Positions 17,222 through 25,748 of a stretch of DNA of 55,155 bases are shown here, one piece after another. Location: the NCBI GenBank assembly GCA_018820315.1, contig JAHJOQ010000098.1, positions 1 to 55,155 on the forward strand, read 5' to 3'. The DNA comes from Candidatus Zixiibacteriota bacterium. Lineage in GTDB: Bacteria; Zixibacteria; MSB-5A5; JAABVY01; JAHJOQ01. Below the pieces are notes generated by a model. The model was not told the origin of the DNA. It made no database searches and was given only the letters and a program-made list of their open reading frames with translations. Each line of letters begins with the position of its first letter. Position 1 is the stretch's first letter. A program made the translations under genes and the position numbers.

Positions 17222-17248
17222 CATGGGGATCGATTTGCGATCCCCATG
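17222..17248. repeat. perfect 11-bp hairpin
   Basis: CATGGGGATCG (17222-17232) and CGATCCCCATG (17238-17248) are exact inverted copies around the loop ATTTG. No T run follows on either side. It could be a dispersed hairpin repeat or a mRNA-end structure. Confidence 0.7.
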
Positions 17249-17329
17249 CTGGCACCGAGGTCCCATGTCGGAACTCGCTGCTCGAACTGACAGGTGACTA
17301 CTCTGTCGGAGAGGGGAGGAAATTACCGA

Positions 17330-17348
17330 ATCCGAAAAGTATTCGGAT
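17330..17348. repeat. perfect 7-bp inverted repeat
   Basis: ATCCGAA (17330-17336) and TTCGGAT (17342-17348) flank a five-base spacer. It is a possible operator or minor hairpin; nothing else supports a function. Confidence 0.4.
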
Positions 17349-17603
17349 ACGATTCAACATTCTCTGTCTTCGGCAAGCATGTTAGTCAATAGTTCCTTGC
17401 CGTTCAATACGCTGTTGACTACCTCAATCAGCCTCGAAGCCGCGCTCTGGGCTTTCTATTACAGTGAGTCTTTCAAAGAGGGGTTGCTGTTAGCCGTGAA
17501 TCTTGGCAATGACACCCAGACACCGACACTTTGCTCTTGACTTCACTGCGTTATCGTTTACCATACGGCGTTATCTCGTACGTATTCTATTGCGGAGGCA
17601 GAA

Positions 17604-18998
17604 ATGGATTATTTCAAGCGGACGAAAGTTCGTTCGATCATTCTCGACGACAGCGTCAAGGTGGGGGAGAGGCCGATCATTCTCGGTTGGGTGCGGACGA
17701 TACGCGTATCCAAGAATGTTGCGTTTGTGGAAGTCAACGATGGCTCCTGCATGGGTAATATCCAGGGCGTGATCTCCAATCCGGAGTCTTTCCCCGATCT
17801 CCAGAAGATTAACACCGGAGCCTCAGTCAGAATGGTTGGTGAGTTGATCGAATCGCAGGGAGAGGGTCAGAAGTACGAGATTACACTCGATCAACTTGAT
17901 CTGATCGGCGAGGCGGATCAGACATATCCGTTGCAGAAGAAGCGACACAGCTTCGAGTATCTGCGCGAAATAGCTCACTTGCGCGCTCGTGGCAATACGT
18001 TCGGTGCAGTGAATCGTATCCGTTCGAAGATTGCATACGCCGTTCATAAATTCTATCAGGAGCGCGGATTTTATTACGTACACACGCCGATTATATCGGC
18101 GTCCGATTGCGAGGGCGCTGGCGAGATGTTCCGCGTGACGACTCTTGACTTCGACGACCCGCCGCGCGTTGACGGCAAAGTTGATTTTCGCGAAGATTTT
18201 TTCTCGTCTGAGGCGTTCCTTACAGTCTCCGGGCAACTCGAAGGCGAGTTGATTGCGACCGCGCTCGGCGATATCTATACATTCGGACCGACATTCCGGG
18301 CCGAGAATTCTAACACCGCCCGGCATGCGTCGGAGTTCTGGATGATCGAGCCGGAGATGGCGTTCTGCGAGTTGGATGAGGATATGCAGGTAGCCGAGGA
18401 TTTCCTCAAGTACCTGTTCGAATATGCCCTCACCGAATGTGCCGATGAGATGAACTTCTTCGGCAACTGGATAGACAAGACTGTGCGTGAGACTCTGCAG
18501 TCTGTCATCAAATCCGAATTCGTCAGAGTGTCATATACCGAAGCCGTGAAAATTCTGGAGAAGGCTGACCAGAAGTTCGAATTCCCGGTTGCATGGGGCA
18601 CGGACCTGCAGTCGGAGCATGAGCGCTACCTTACCGAGAAGCATTTCAAACGCCCCGCGATAGTCTACGACTACCCGCGCGAGATTAAGGCGTTCTACAT
18701 GAGGGTCAATGACGACGGGAAGACTGTTCGCGCGATGGATGTTCTTGTGCCGAAAATCGGCGAGATCATTGGCGGTAGCGAACGTGAATACCGCCACGAC
18801 ATATTGATGAATCGCATTGTGGAATGTGGCCTTCCGGTCGAGAATTACGATTGGTACCTGGACATCCGTAAGTACGGCACAGTGCCTCATTCAGGCTTTG
18901 GGCTTGGATTCGACAGGACGCTGATGTATATCACCGGTATGGCGAATATCCGCGATGTGGTGCCGTTTCCGCGTGTCCCGAGATGGGCCAGGTTCTAA
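17604..18998 (+). CDS. asnS: asparaginyl-tRNA synthetase
   Basis: AsnRS charges tRNA-Asn with asparagine. The 464-residue class II synthetase has an N-terminal OB-fold anticodon domain ([21 protein letters not shown]), motif 2 as [22 protein letters not shown] and motif 3 as [16 protein letters not shown] near the C-terminus, ending [14 protein letters not shown]. The N-terminal [18 protein letters not shown] segment is typical of AsnRS rather than AspRS. GGAGG lies just before the ATG. Having AsnRS means the cell does not need to rely only on the transamidation route for Asn-tRNA. Confidence 0.97.
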   Translation: MDYFKRTKVRSIILDDSVKVGERPIILGWVRTIRVSKNVAFVEVNDGSCMGNIQGVISNPESFPDLQKINTGASVRMVGELIESQGEGQKYEITLDQLDLIGEADQTYPLQKKRHSFEYLREIAHLRARGNTFGAVNRIRSKIAYAVHKFYQERGFYYVHTPIISASDCEGAGEMFRVTTLDFDDPPRVDGKVDFREDFFSSEAFLTVSGQLEGELIATALGDIYTFGPTFRAENSNTARHASEFWMIEPEMAFCELDEDMQVAEDFLKYLFEYALTECADEMNFFGNWIDKTVRETLQSVIKSEFVRVSYTEAVKILEKADQKFEFPVAWGTDLQSEHERYLTEKHFKRPAIVYDYPREIKAFYMRVNDDGKTVRAMDVLVPKIGEIIGGSEREYRHDILMNRIVECGLPVENYDWYLDIRKYGTVPHSGFGLGFDRTLMYITGMANIRDVVPFPRVPRWARF

Positions 18999-19038
18999 TA
19001 ATACTGCCGTAAGTGCGCTTCATTGCAGGGGAAACTAC

Positions 19039-19084
19039 CGGCCGGTTAGAGGAAGACTTTCATCTGTCAACCTCAAACCGGCCG
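19039..19084 (+). terminator. stem-loop after asnS, probable transcript end
   Basis: CGGCCGGTT (19039-19047) pairs perfectly with AACCGGCCG (19076-19084), and GAGG/CCTC extends the stem after one mismatch. The tail CTATTTATG is only moderately T-rich, so this may be a weak terminator or an RNA-stabilising hairpin. It starts 41 bases after the asnS stop. Confidence 0.45.
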
Positions 19085-19250
19085 CTATTTATGTGTGCAA
19101 ATCCTGAGAATAGCCTTGAAAACAGCGGTCGAACGGCGAATGTTTTTTTCGACTTTGCCCGCAAAAACACCATTTTTTCCTTGCGTGCAAAATTCAAACA
19201 ATCTATTTTAAACTGAAATCAAGCGGGTTTCAGGCCTGTTAGGCAACAGG

Positions 19251-19306
19251 ACATGCTTTGCACCCCTGATTTTAAAGGGGAAAAGCAAGGTGCAAGAATC
19301 GGGTTT
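19251..19306 (+). promoter_or_regulatory. mutually exclusive hairpins in the leader of the HU-family gene
   Basis: Around 19254-19296 the leader can fold in two ways. In one, TGCTTT pairs with AAAGCA and CCCC pairs with GGGG. In the other, TTGCACC pairs with GGTGCAA. The two share bases and cannot form together. They lie about 60 bases before the start codon of the DNA-binding protein, so a regulatory leader is possible. Confidence 0.4.
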
Positions 19307-19352
19307 GAGTCTCGCAGAAGGGTTCGAGGATTCTAACTAATTGGAGGGTTCA

Positions 19353-19652
19353 ATGGCAGGAAAGCCACTGACAAAAGCTCAGCTTGTTTCGAAGCTGTCA
19401 GGTGACCTTGAAATGACAAAGGTCAACGTTAACAACTTTCTAGAGCAACTCAACAAGATCGCGATGGCCGAGACTAAGAAGTCGGGACAGTTCACCCTGC
19501 CGGGTATCGGCAAGCTGGTGAAGTCACATCGCAAGGCTCGCATGGGACGTAACCCGCAGACCGGCGAAGCGATCAAGATTCCGGCAAAGACTGTCGTGAA
19601 GTTCCGCGTCGCTAAGGCCTGCAAGGACAGCATTATTCCGCCGAAGAAATAA
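19353..19652 (+). CDS. HU/IHF-family DNA-binding protein
   Basis: This 99-residue histone-like protein bends and compacts DNA as a dimer. It has the basic beta-arm signature GRNPQTGEAIKIPA followed by VVKFR, and an N-terminal helical half starting PLTKAQLVSKLSGD. The start is ATG 19353, five bases after GGAGG; an upstream TTG at 19341 is the ribosome binding site region rather than a start. The N-terminus differs from E. coli HU (it begins MAGKPLTK), as in many HU-like paralogues. It is monocistronic, ending in a strong terminator. Confidence 0.95.
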   Translation: MAGKPLTKAQLVSKLSGDLEMTKVNVNNFLEQLNKIAMAETKKSGQFTLPGIGKLVKSHRKARMGRNPQTGEAIKIPAKTVVKFRVAKACKDSIIPPKK

Positions 19653-19696
19653 TCGGCGTCGAAGAATCCGCCTATATTATTGGGCAACGCGAAAAT

Positions 19697-19728
19697 GCTG
19701 CCGGCTCTTAAAACCGGCAGCTTTTTTT
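19697..19728 (+). terminator. rho-independent terminator of the HU-family gene
   Basis: GCTGCCGG (19697-19704) and CCGGCAGC (19714-19721) form a perfect eight-pair stem with a nine-base loop, followed at once by seven T residues (19722-19728). It starts 45 bases after the stop codon. Confidence 0.95.
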
Positions 19729-19847
19729 GTGGGCTGCAATCAATCGTACTAATTCTCCAGTACTTCTCAGGCAGCAAGCAAAGAAGTGAAACCGATTACA
19801 AATGCCCGCGTACCACAATATGACATCTGAAACGGAGGCTGAGAACA

Positions 19848-20048
19848 ATGGCTGCTTTCATTCTTTGGTGCATACTTTTCGTCATCTGCTGGCCGCTGGC
19901 GCTGATCGCGCTTCTGCTGTACCCGTTTGTATGGCTGCTGTTGCTGCCGTTCAGGCTTGTCGGCATTGTGGTCGGGGGAGTGTTCGATTTCCTCAAGGCT
20001 ATTATATTCATGCCTGCCAGAATTCTGGGCGGTTTGACCGGGGCGTAG
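19848..20048 (+). CDS. small hydrophobic membrane protein (66 residues)
   Basis: Almost the whole protein is hydrophobic: residues 3-25 and 24-50 form two likely transmembrane helices rich in Leu, Ile, Trp and Val, with a short tail ending RILGGLTGA. GGAGG lies nine bases before ATG 19848. No catalytic motif is visible and I do not recognise a family. It is flanked by the HU-gene terminator upstream and a palindromic repeat region downstream, so it is probably a single-gene transcript. Its compact size would suit a membrane-stress or accessory subunit role, but none can be assigned. Confidence 0.65.
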   Translation: MAAFILWCILFVICWPLALIALLLYPFVWLLLLPFRLVGIVVGGVFDFLKAIIFMPARILGGLTGA

Positions 20049-20467
20049 GATCTATCATTGCGATGAATATCGCAATCCAGCCCATGTAATTCCCACACCC
20101 ATTGTCATTCCTGTGGTGGAACTTCTTAAGATAGCCTAATGCATCGCTTAGTTTGTCATCGCGAGAGACAAAGCGACGTGGCGATCTCTCCCGCGCGGGC
20201 AGGAATCCTTTCCTGCACGAATTATCCACTCACTGCTTTGCAAAGCTGTCAGGATGGGAATCCTGACAGCGCATGAAACAGTGAGATTGCCACGCTTCGT
20301 TCGCAATGACGGCGACATAGGTTTTTCAACGAGCTCGAAGGTGGGAATCTATTGCAGGTAGAATGTTGTGAGGATGCAGTATGTCCTCACTCGTACATAC
20401 CTATTGCATCAAGGAACCCTCGCGCCATCGCTGACGCGGGGTTTCTCGTTGACTATATATTACCAGT
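20049..20467. other. intergenic stretch with a nested palindromic repeat
   Basis: These 419 bases contain the composite repeat at 20155-20310. The flanks (20049-20154 and 20311-20467) hold no recognisable gene or terminator. Confidence 0.6.
20155..20310. repeat. composite palindromic (REP/MITE-like) element
   Basis: The outer arms are imperfect inverted copies: the left begins GTCATCGCGAGAGAC and continues to GGCGATCTC, the right runs from GAGATTGCCACGC to TCGCAATGAC. Inside are two perfect hairpins, GCAGGAA/TTCCTGC (20199-20216) and GCTGTCAGGAT/ATCCTGACAGC around a GGGA loop (20245-20270). The outer arm resembles the GTCATCGCGAGGAGC repeats at the right edge of the window, and the inner core resembles the hairpin at 35758-35783. 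A family of dispersed repeats in this genome is likely. Confidence 0.75.
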
Positions 20468-21346
20468 CTACTCGACCGGCTTGATTCCTTCTCTTTCGAG
20501 GATTCGCGGAATTTCGAGAAATGTCCTCGCCGGTCTGGCGCCGGCATCTTCGAGGACTTTCAGTTTCGATTTCGCGGTCCCCATCGACCCTTCGACAATC
20601 GCGCCGGCATGTCCCATACGCTTGCCGGGAGGAGCGAATACACCGCCGATTAGACAAATCACCGGCTTCTTCATCCTCTTGATCGTCTCCTTGGAAATCT
20701 CTTCATAGACACCACCGATTTCGCCGCACATCACGACCGCCTCGGTCTCCTCGTCCTGTTCGAACATCCAGAGGATGTCGTCAAAAGTCGAACCGAGGAC
20801 AGGATCGCCCCCGAGTCCGACGCAGGTTGTTTCGCCATAGCCGGTTCTCGTAAGCGTGTCGGCGACGTAGTATGTGATCGACCCCGACCGCGAGACTGTG
20901 CCGACTTTGCCCCGCTTGAAAGCAATGTCCGGCATGATTCCGAGATTTGCCTGGCCGGGAGATATGATCCCCGGCGTGTTGCCGCCGAGAACTGTCGTTC
21001 CGTATTTCTTAGCCTCTTTGCGAATGGCCATCATATCGAAAATCGGAATGTGCTCCGGAATGACGACCACAAGCTTGATGCCTGCCCAGATAGCCTCGAT
21101 AGCAGCTTCTTTCACAAACTTCGCGGGCAGGAATATGACCGATGTATCGGCTCCGGTAGAGTCTATTGCAAATTCAACCGTGTCGTATACGGGAACATTC
21201 TCAACCATCTCGCCGCCTTTGGCGGGCGAAGTTCCACAGACGATATTCGTGCCATACTCGATCATCCGTTTCGTGTGGAATTGACCGGCCGTACCTGTGA
21301 TGCCCTGTACGAGTATTCGTGATTCTTTGTCGACGAGTATTGCCAT
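20468..21346 (-). CDS. sucD: succinate-CoA ligase, alpha subunit
   Basis: SucD binds CoA and carries the phosphohistidine of succinyl-CoA synthetase, which interconverts succinate and succinyl-CoA with ATP or GTP in the TCA cycle. The 292-residue protein has the N-terminal CoA-binding fold ([22 protein letters not shown]), the NTPGIISPG loop, and the active histidine in [18 protein letters not shown]. Its ATG overlaps the sucC stop by one base. The length is standard. Confidence 0.97.
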   Translation of the reverse strand: MAILVDKESRILVQGITGTAGQFHTKRMIEYGTNIVCGTSPAKGGEMVENVPVYDTVEFAIDSTGADTSVIFLPAKFVKEAAIEAIWAGIKLVVVIPEHIPIFDMMAIRKEAKKYGTTVLGGNTPGIISPGQANLGIMPDIAFKRGKVGTVSRSGSITYYVADTLTRTGYGETTCVGLGGDPVLGSTFDDILWMFEQDEETEAVVMCGEIGGVYEEISKETIKRMKKPVICLIGGVFAPPGKRMGHAGAIVEGSMGTAKSKLKVLEDAGARPARTFLEIPRILEREGIKPVE

Positions 21347-22536
21347 TACTTCGCCCCTTTCGAAAGTTCGACCGCTCTGCGGGCGATATCCTCGATCGGA
21401 GTCTCGATGCCGTGAGCCTCGATGTTCTCGAACAGATCAGGATCCTTCTTCTTGGCTTCGTCGAACAGCCTTACCCCTTCTTCCCAGTTGTTACCGGTCA
21501 TGCGCATCACCATCGGCTTGGAGAGGCCGTGGTTTTGCAGGAACATGATCACGCCCTTGGCAAAATCATCGCAACGAGATATCCCGCCGAAGCGAGCACC
21601 AAAGATCGCCTTTACTTTCGGGTTCTCATCGAGAAGCACAAGCATCTTGGCGAGACGTTCCGGTGTCGGTCCCCCGCCGGAATCCATGAAATTCGCGGGA
21701 TTACCACCATAGTAGTTGATGAAATCGTTGCCCATGATGCCGAATCCGGCGCCGCCGGGAAACATACCGATGTTGCCATCCAGATCGAGATACGGGATGC
21801 CATGTTCGCGCGCTTCTTTTTCACGGGGCGTCATTTCGCCTTCCTCGTGGCGTTTTTCGATTCCCATCTCTGCGAGTTCCGGGTGCCTGAATAGGGAATC
21901 GTCATCGACAGAAATTCGCGCATCGGCTGCCACAAGACCGCCCTCGTCTGTTTCGATCAGCGGGTTGATCTCGGCGAGTTTGCAGTCGTAATCCTTGAAC
22001 GTCTTATACAGACCCTGTATGATCGACGCGACCTGTTTGAGCTTTTCCTTGCGGAATTTCATTTGCAGCCCGAGTCCGTAGGCCTGGAAGCTGAACATCT
22101 TCTCATCGATATCGAAACTCTCCTTGAATACCTTTGTAGGATTCTTCCGGGCGAATTCCTCGATATCGACGCCGCCGGTCGGAGAACAGATCACGACTAT
22201 CTTGTACCTGGCGCGGTCAATCGTGACGCCCAGGTAGTACTCGCGGCGGATATTCAACATCGGATCGACCAGTATCTTACTGACTGGATAGCCTTTGATC
22301 TCCTCTGCAAACAACGCTGTAGCCAATTCTTCCGCCTGCTCAGGAGACTCCGCTTTCCTGATCCCTCCCGCCTTGCCACGTCCACCGGAGAGAATCTGAA
22401 CCTTCAGCATACCGGTGCCATCAAGATTGGTGACAGCATTTCGGACTTCCGCCGGTGTAGTGCAGAGTGTTCCCTCCGTGATCGGTATGTTGTTTTTTGC
22501 AAACAGCTGTTTTGCTTCGTACTCGAACAGCCGCAT
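21346..22536 (-). CDS. sucC: succinate-CoA ligase, beta subunit
   Basis: SucC holds the nucleotide- and succinate-binding sites of succinyl-CoA synthetase. The 396-residue protein has the ATP-grasp fold with the N-terminal blocks MRLFEYEAKQLFAKNNIP and LSGGRGKAGGI, then LAEINPLIETDEG near residue 200 and GIMGNDFINYYGG plus ANFMDSGGGPTPERLAKM in the second half. The enzyme is part of a minus-strand unit with sucD after it and a class III aminotransferase gene 60 bases before it. ADP versus GDP preference cannot be decided. Confidence 0.97.
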   Translation of the reverse strand: MRLFEYEAKQLFAKNNIPITEGTLCTTPAEVRNAVTNLDGTGMLKVQILSGGRGKAGGIRKAESPEQAEELATALFAEEIKGYPVSKILVDPMLNIRREYYLGVTIDRARYKIVVICSPTGGVDIEEFARKNPTKVFKESFDIDEKMFSFQAYGLGLQMKFRKEKLKQVASIIQGLYKTFKDYDCKLAEINPLIETDEGGLVAADARISVDDDSLFRHPELAEMGIEKRHEEGEMTPREKEAREHGIPYLDLDGNIGMFPGGAGFGIMGNDFINYYGGNPANFMDSGGGPTPERLAKMLVLLDENPKVKAIFGARFGGISRCDDFAKGVIMFLQNHGLSKPMVMRMTGNNWEEGVRLFDEAKKKDPDLFENIEAHGIETPIEDIARRAVELSKGAK

Positions 22537-22564
22537 TCCAGTCTCCTTTCTATTTCAATGTCGT

Positions 22565-22589
22565 GGCCGGGTGATTGTCTCACCCGGCC
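22565..22589 (-). promoter_or_regulatory. intercistronic hairpin between the aminotransferase and sucC
   Basis: GGCCGGGTGA (22565-22574) and TCACCCGGCC (22580-22589) form a perfect ten-pair stem around TTGTC. On the minus strand no T tract follows, so it is more likely an RNA-processing or stabilising stem, or an attenuator between the two genes, than a full terminator. Confidence 0.5.
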
Positions 22590-22596
22590 CGTTTTA

Positions 22597-23940
22597 CTAT
22601 CGCGGTTCTTTTTCGACAGTGCGTATCGCCTCAAACAGGATGTCAAAACCCTGGTCGACGGTCTCTTTGGAGATCACCAGTGGCGGGACAATCCGAATAG
22701 TGTTCGGTCCGCACGTCAATATCATCAGGCCATGCCTGAAACATTCCATCATTATCTCTCTTGCGAGCTTCGGTGCGCGTTCTTTGGTCTCTCTATCCTT
22801 GACGATTTCCACACCGATCATCAATCCCTTGCCACGAACATCGCCGACGATCTCGGATGACTTCTGGAATTCCAGCAGTTGCTTCATCGCATAGTCGCCC
22901 ATTTTCCGGGCGTTCTCCAACAGCTCATTCTCGATTATATCGAGCGTAACCAGCGCCGCGGCGCAGGATACCGGATTACCGCCAAAAGTCGTCGAATGTG
23001 CTCCCGGCTCCCAGGACATCAGGTCGGCTGACGACGTGCAGGCTCCGAGTGGCATGCCGGAGGCGATACCCTTGGCGGATGTGACAATATCAGGCACGAC
23101 ATCGAAATGTTCGATGCAGAACCATTTGCCTGTGCGACCCATGCCGGACTGTATTTCATCCGACACAAACAGTATACCGTATTTCTCGCAGATTTGCTTG
23201 ATCCTGGTGAAATAATCGACAGGCGGGAGCACATATCCACCCTCGCCCTGCAACGGCTCGGTGAAGAACGCCGCCACTTCCTCGCCGGGGCAGACCTGAT
23301 TCAGATAGATGTCCTCGATCATATCCGCGCACTGCAGGTTGCACGACGGATACTTCAGATTGATCGGGCAGCGGTAGCAGTACGGATAGAAGACGTGCGT
23401 AACGCCGTCCATCATCGGGTGAAAATTGAGCCGCTGGTTTTTCTTCGAGCAGGTAAGCGACACCGCACCGATCGTGCGTCCATGGAAAGCACCTATATAT
23501 GCCAGAAATCTTGTGCGCTTGGTGGCGTATTTTGCGAGCTTGATCGCGGCTTCGACTGCTTCCGCACCGGAATTCCCGAAAAAAGTCCGCTTGTTGTCAT
23601 CGCCGGGAACGATCTTCGCCATCTTCTGCGCAAGCTTGCCGATCAATTCATGATAGAAGTCGGCTGAGGCGAAGTGAATGCCCCGGCTCGCCTGAGTCTT
23701 GATAGCTTCGACAACTTTCGGATGGACGTTGCCGGTCGAGCAGACGCCGATACCGGCGTGGAAATCGACAAAGCAGTTGCCGTCGACATCCCAGACGTAA
23801 CATCCCTCGGCGCGGTCGAGAACTGTCGGGAAAATGCGTGTGTATGACTGCGAGACGAATTTCTCGTCATCGGCAATCATCCTGCGGCTCTTCGGACCGG
23901 GTAGTTCGGTCAATATCTTCGGGCTATGTGCACTGGTCAT
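22597..23940 (-). CDS. class III pyridoxal-phosphate aminotransferase (GABA/ornithine type)
   Basis: This 447-residue enzyme belongs to the class III omega-aminotransferases. Visible blocks are the HAGIGVCSTGNVHP entry, FGNSGAEAVEAAIKLAK, AFHGRTIGAVSLT, the DEIQSGMGRTG aspartate loop and the PLP lysine in TSAKGIASGMPLGA. A Cys-rich insert near residue 200 (YCYRCPINLKYPSCNLQC) is like that of archaeal-type relatives, a branch that also includes amino-acid racemases, so the exact reaction is open. The neighbours sucC/sucD, and an aldehyde dehydrogenase at 25.7-27.2 kb, favour 4-aminobutyrate transamination to succinic semialdehyde. AGAGGAG precedes the ATG. Confidence 0.88.
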   Translation of the reverse strand: MTSAHSPKILTELPGPKSRRMIADDEKFVSQSYTRIFPTVLDRAEGCYVWDVDGNCFVDFHAGIGVCSTGNVHPKVVEAIKTQASRGIHFASADFYHELIGKLAQKMAKIVPGDDNKRTFFGNSGAEAVEAAIKLAKYATKRTRFLAYIGAFHGRTIGAVSLTCSKKNQRLNFHPMMDGVTHVFYPYCYRCPINLKYPSCNLQCADMIEDIYLNQVCPGEEVAAFFTEPLQGEGGYVLPPVDYFTRIKQICEKYGILFVSDEIQSGMGRTGKWFCIEHFDVVPDIVTSAKGIASGMPLGACTSSADLMSWEPGAHSTTFGGNPVSCAAALVTLDIIENELLENARKMGDYAMKQLLEFQKSSEIVGDVRGKGLMIGVEIVKDRETKERAPKLAREIMMECFRHGLMILTCGPNTIRIVPPLVISKETVDQGFDILFEAIRTVEKEPR

Positions 23941-24371
23941 GACTTTCTCCTCTCATAAAGGCTAAAAGGTTACTGTCCCATAAAAGCTGGAGAAAGCTGG
24001 GCGACTACAATTGCCCCTTGTAATAAGCCTTGCTCAGCATTTGACTGATATAAAAGCACATAGCAAATTGCCAAAAACGCCCGTATAGGGCGATTCAAGG
24101 AAACTCCGGGGGCGGATTTCTCCGTCCCATACGTCCGAATCAATGTATGCTTTTGACAGCGAATGTCAATCGGATTCTGGAGGGAGGCACTCGCCCGATG
24201 AGCCGACAGGAATCCCGGAGAGTAGATATATATGTTGCATTTATGACCCCGAATAAGTATTGATAGAACGAATGGCAAGCGCGTTCACGGAAAATACTAG
24301 GGGAGCTGTTGAGGAATCTTTGCTGGTCAATCCGGCATCAGCAGTTGGCTTAGCCAGCAGACGGAGGAACC
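23941..24371. other. intergenic stretch between divergent genes
   Basis: These 431 bases divide the minus-strand aminotransferase from the plus-strand membrane protein gene and should hold both promoters, but I could not identify a convincing one. The only clear structure is a six-base inverted repeat, TTGACA/TGTCAA, at 24153-24169. A minus-strand 102-codon frame at 23970-24278 lacks any recognisable feature. Confidence 0.5.
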
Positions 24372-25064
24372 ATGGTAACGGAAGATGAGTATTCGGCTGA
24401 CCCGATAGCAGCGGAAGCTAAAGAAACTCGACGATTTTCGGATTGGATCAAAGAGCACAAGGACGTAATTGATATCGCGATAAAGGCGACTGGCTTGGTT
24501 GTCGCAGTGGTGACGCTCAGTCTCATTTACAGCCAGATCAAAGGGCTGCGCGAGCAGAATTTAGCTACTTGGTTCTCCAACAGGCCAGCGCTTCGAATCC
24601 TGCCTTTGAATCCCGCAAGTGACCTAAATGTGTTCGGAGAGCCATCGGAACACAGCATCAGAGAAGACTTAAGTGATACGCTTTTCTTCAAGCTGACATA
24701 TACGATAGGAAATGTCGGCAATACTCCGGCGGCGATCGACACTGCTTATTATGAGATGGCTTTACCTGATAAGGTATTATGTGATACTGTGAGCTACGGA
24801 AGATTGTGCTTGGCTCCATCTGACGAGATCATCGAGGCGATGAGGATTCTGTTAAGACGCGACAAGGAGTGTGTATTCAAGATTACCATCGCATATGATT
24901 GGGAGAGACCGATAGGAAATCGAGATAGGTTTAGGCTAGAAAAGTACTACCGTGCGTCATTCATAGACAATAAGTGGCGAACTGTCCTTCTGGCAGCCGC
25001 AGACTATGAGGACTATAAAACGGAATATTCAGGTAAGCCTAAACAAGAAGCAGCTTCGAAATAA
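24372..25064 (+). CDS. hypothetical protein with one transmembrane segment
   Basis: This 230-residue protein has an acidic N-terminus, one strong membrane helix near residues 36-54 (IKATGLVVAVVTLSLIYSQI) and a soluble C-terminal domain of about 170 residues that includes IGNVGNTPAAIDTAYYEMALP, a beta-rich pattern. The C-terminus is charged (KPKQEAASK). The C-terminal domain probably lies outside the cytoplasm or at the membrane surface, but orientation is unclear. GGAGG precedes the ATG by a short, normal spacing. The next gene encodes an HNH protein on the same strand. I do not recognise the family. Confidence 0.7.
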   Translation: MVTEDEYSADPIAAEAKETRRFSDWIKEHKDVIDIAIKATGLVVAVVTLSLIYSQIKGLREQNLATWFSNRPALRILPLNPASDLNVFGEPSEHSIREDLSDTLFFKLTYTIGNVGNTPAAIDTAYYEMALPDKVLCDTVSYGRLCLAPSDEIIEAMRILLRRDKECVFKITIAYDWERPIGNRDRFRLEKYYRASFIDNKWRTVLLAAADYEDYKTEYSGKPKQEAASK

Positions 25065-25127
25065 TCCGCGAATAAGTCCGAGTTGCCCGTTCTTGAAATG
25101 CCGTAATGCGCGAAGAGAGGAGTCACT

Positions 25128-25436
25128 ATGCATGAGAAATACCCTAATCAGTCAATCTTCGAGCGAGACAAGTTCAAGTGCCAGTATTGTGATCTTGACG
25201 CATCAAAAGACTTCAAGATGTGGTGGACAGCTAATCTCAGCATCGACCATGTTGTGCCGAAGAGTAAGGGCGGCACCGATGATCCGTCGAATCTGGTAGT
25301 GGCGTGTCATTCATGCAATCTCTTCAAGGGGTCTGCGTCATGTTCAAACATCGAAGAGGCGCGAGATGTCGTTGCGGAGAGAAAAGAGCAGGCCAGGATG
25401 TGGTTCAGGAAGCACGTCACAAAGGAAGAAGCTTAG
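25128..25436 (+). CDS. HNH endonuclease
   Basis: This 102-residue protein is a compact HNH nuclease. It carries the zinc pair CQYC near residue 19, the catalytic DHVVPKSKGGTDDPSNL block, and the second pair CHSC near residue 60. HNH proteins of this size act in restriction, mobile-element and phage contexts, and some are anti-phage nucleases. AGAGGAG precedes ATG 25128. It follows the hypothetical membrane protein by 63 bases, so the two may be co-expressed in a small accessory island. Confidence 0.88.
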   Translation: MHEKYPNQSIFERDKFKCQYCDLDASKDFKMWWTANLSIDHVVPKSKGGTDDPSNLVVACHSCNLFKGSASCSNIEEARDVVAERKEQARMWFRKHVTKEEA

Positions 25437-25744
25437 AATTTGTTCTCGCGGTCGAGCTGTCCGCCTCGAACGGATTCCTGGCAGCTCTCTGATGGCAACC
25501 TTCAGAATAAAACTCCGTATACTTTAGCTAACATGGCTATATCGCACCGCAATGGTTGCAAATCTAGGGTGCGTTAGCCAAAGAATGTCCTGGCGGGACT
25601 AATCGCACGACGGAGGATTGTTATGAATATTCAAATCGACAGGAAGACAAAGATTCTGTGCGCGGCGGATGTCCACGGAGTGCCCTGACCCCTGCCGGCA
25701 GGTTTCGGGGAAACCTACCCTACAGCTATTCTGGGGAACCTACC
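25437..25744. other. island edge with a truncated gene and a short direct repeat
   Basis: These 308 bases carry a 21-codon gene fragment (25623-25688) and two copies of a GGGGAA-ACCTACCCTAC-type repeat just before the aldehyde dehydrogenase end. Bases 25437-25600 show no identifiable gene. Confidence 0.55.
25623..25688 (+). pseudogene. truncated start of a metallophosphoesterase-like gene
   Basis: ATG 25623 has a good ribosome binding site (GGAGG at 25612-25616) but runs only 21 codons. The peptide ends KILCAADVHGVP, which resembles the first strand and metal site (AADxHG) of calcineurin-like phosphoesterases. The frame stops exactly where the short repeat tract begins, suggesting that the rest of the gene was lost in a rearrangement. 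Confidence 0.45.
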
Positions 25745-25748
25745 CTAC
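25705..25748. repeat. short direct repeat at a likely breakpoint
   Basis: GGGGAAACCTACCCTAC (from about 25707) and GGGGAACCTACCCTAC (from about 25733) are near-identical and about 26 bases apart. The second copy overlaps the stop codon of the aldehyde dehydrogenase gene (TAG on the minus strand at 25745-25747), so the repeat forms its 3' end. Confidence 0.55.

Larger units (their letters stand above)
17116..17603. other. intergenic stretch with hairpins before asnS
   Basis: These 488 bases separate the divergent DASS gene and asnS. They contain two perfect inverted repeats (17222-17248 and 17330-17348, listed separately). I see no gene, tRNA or T-box-like element in the rest. Confidence 0.6.
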
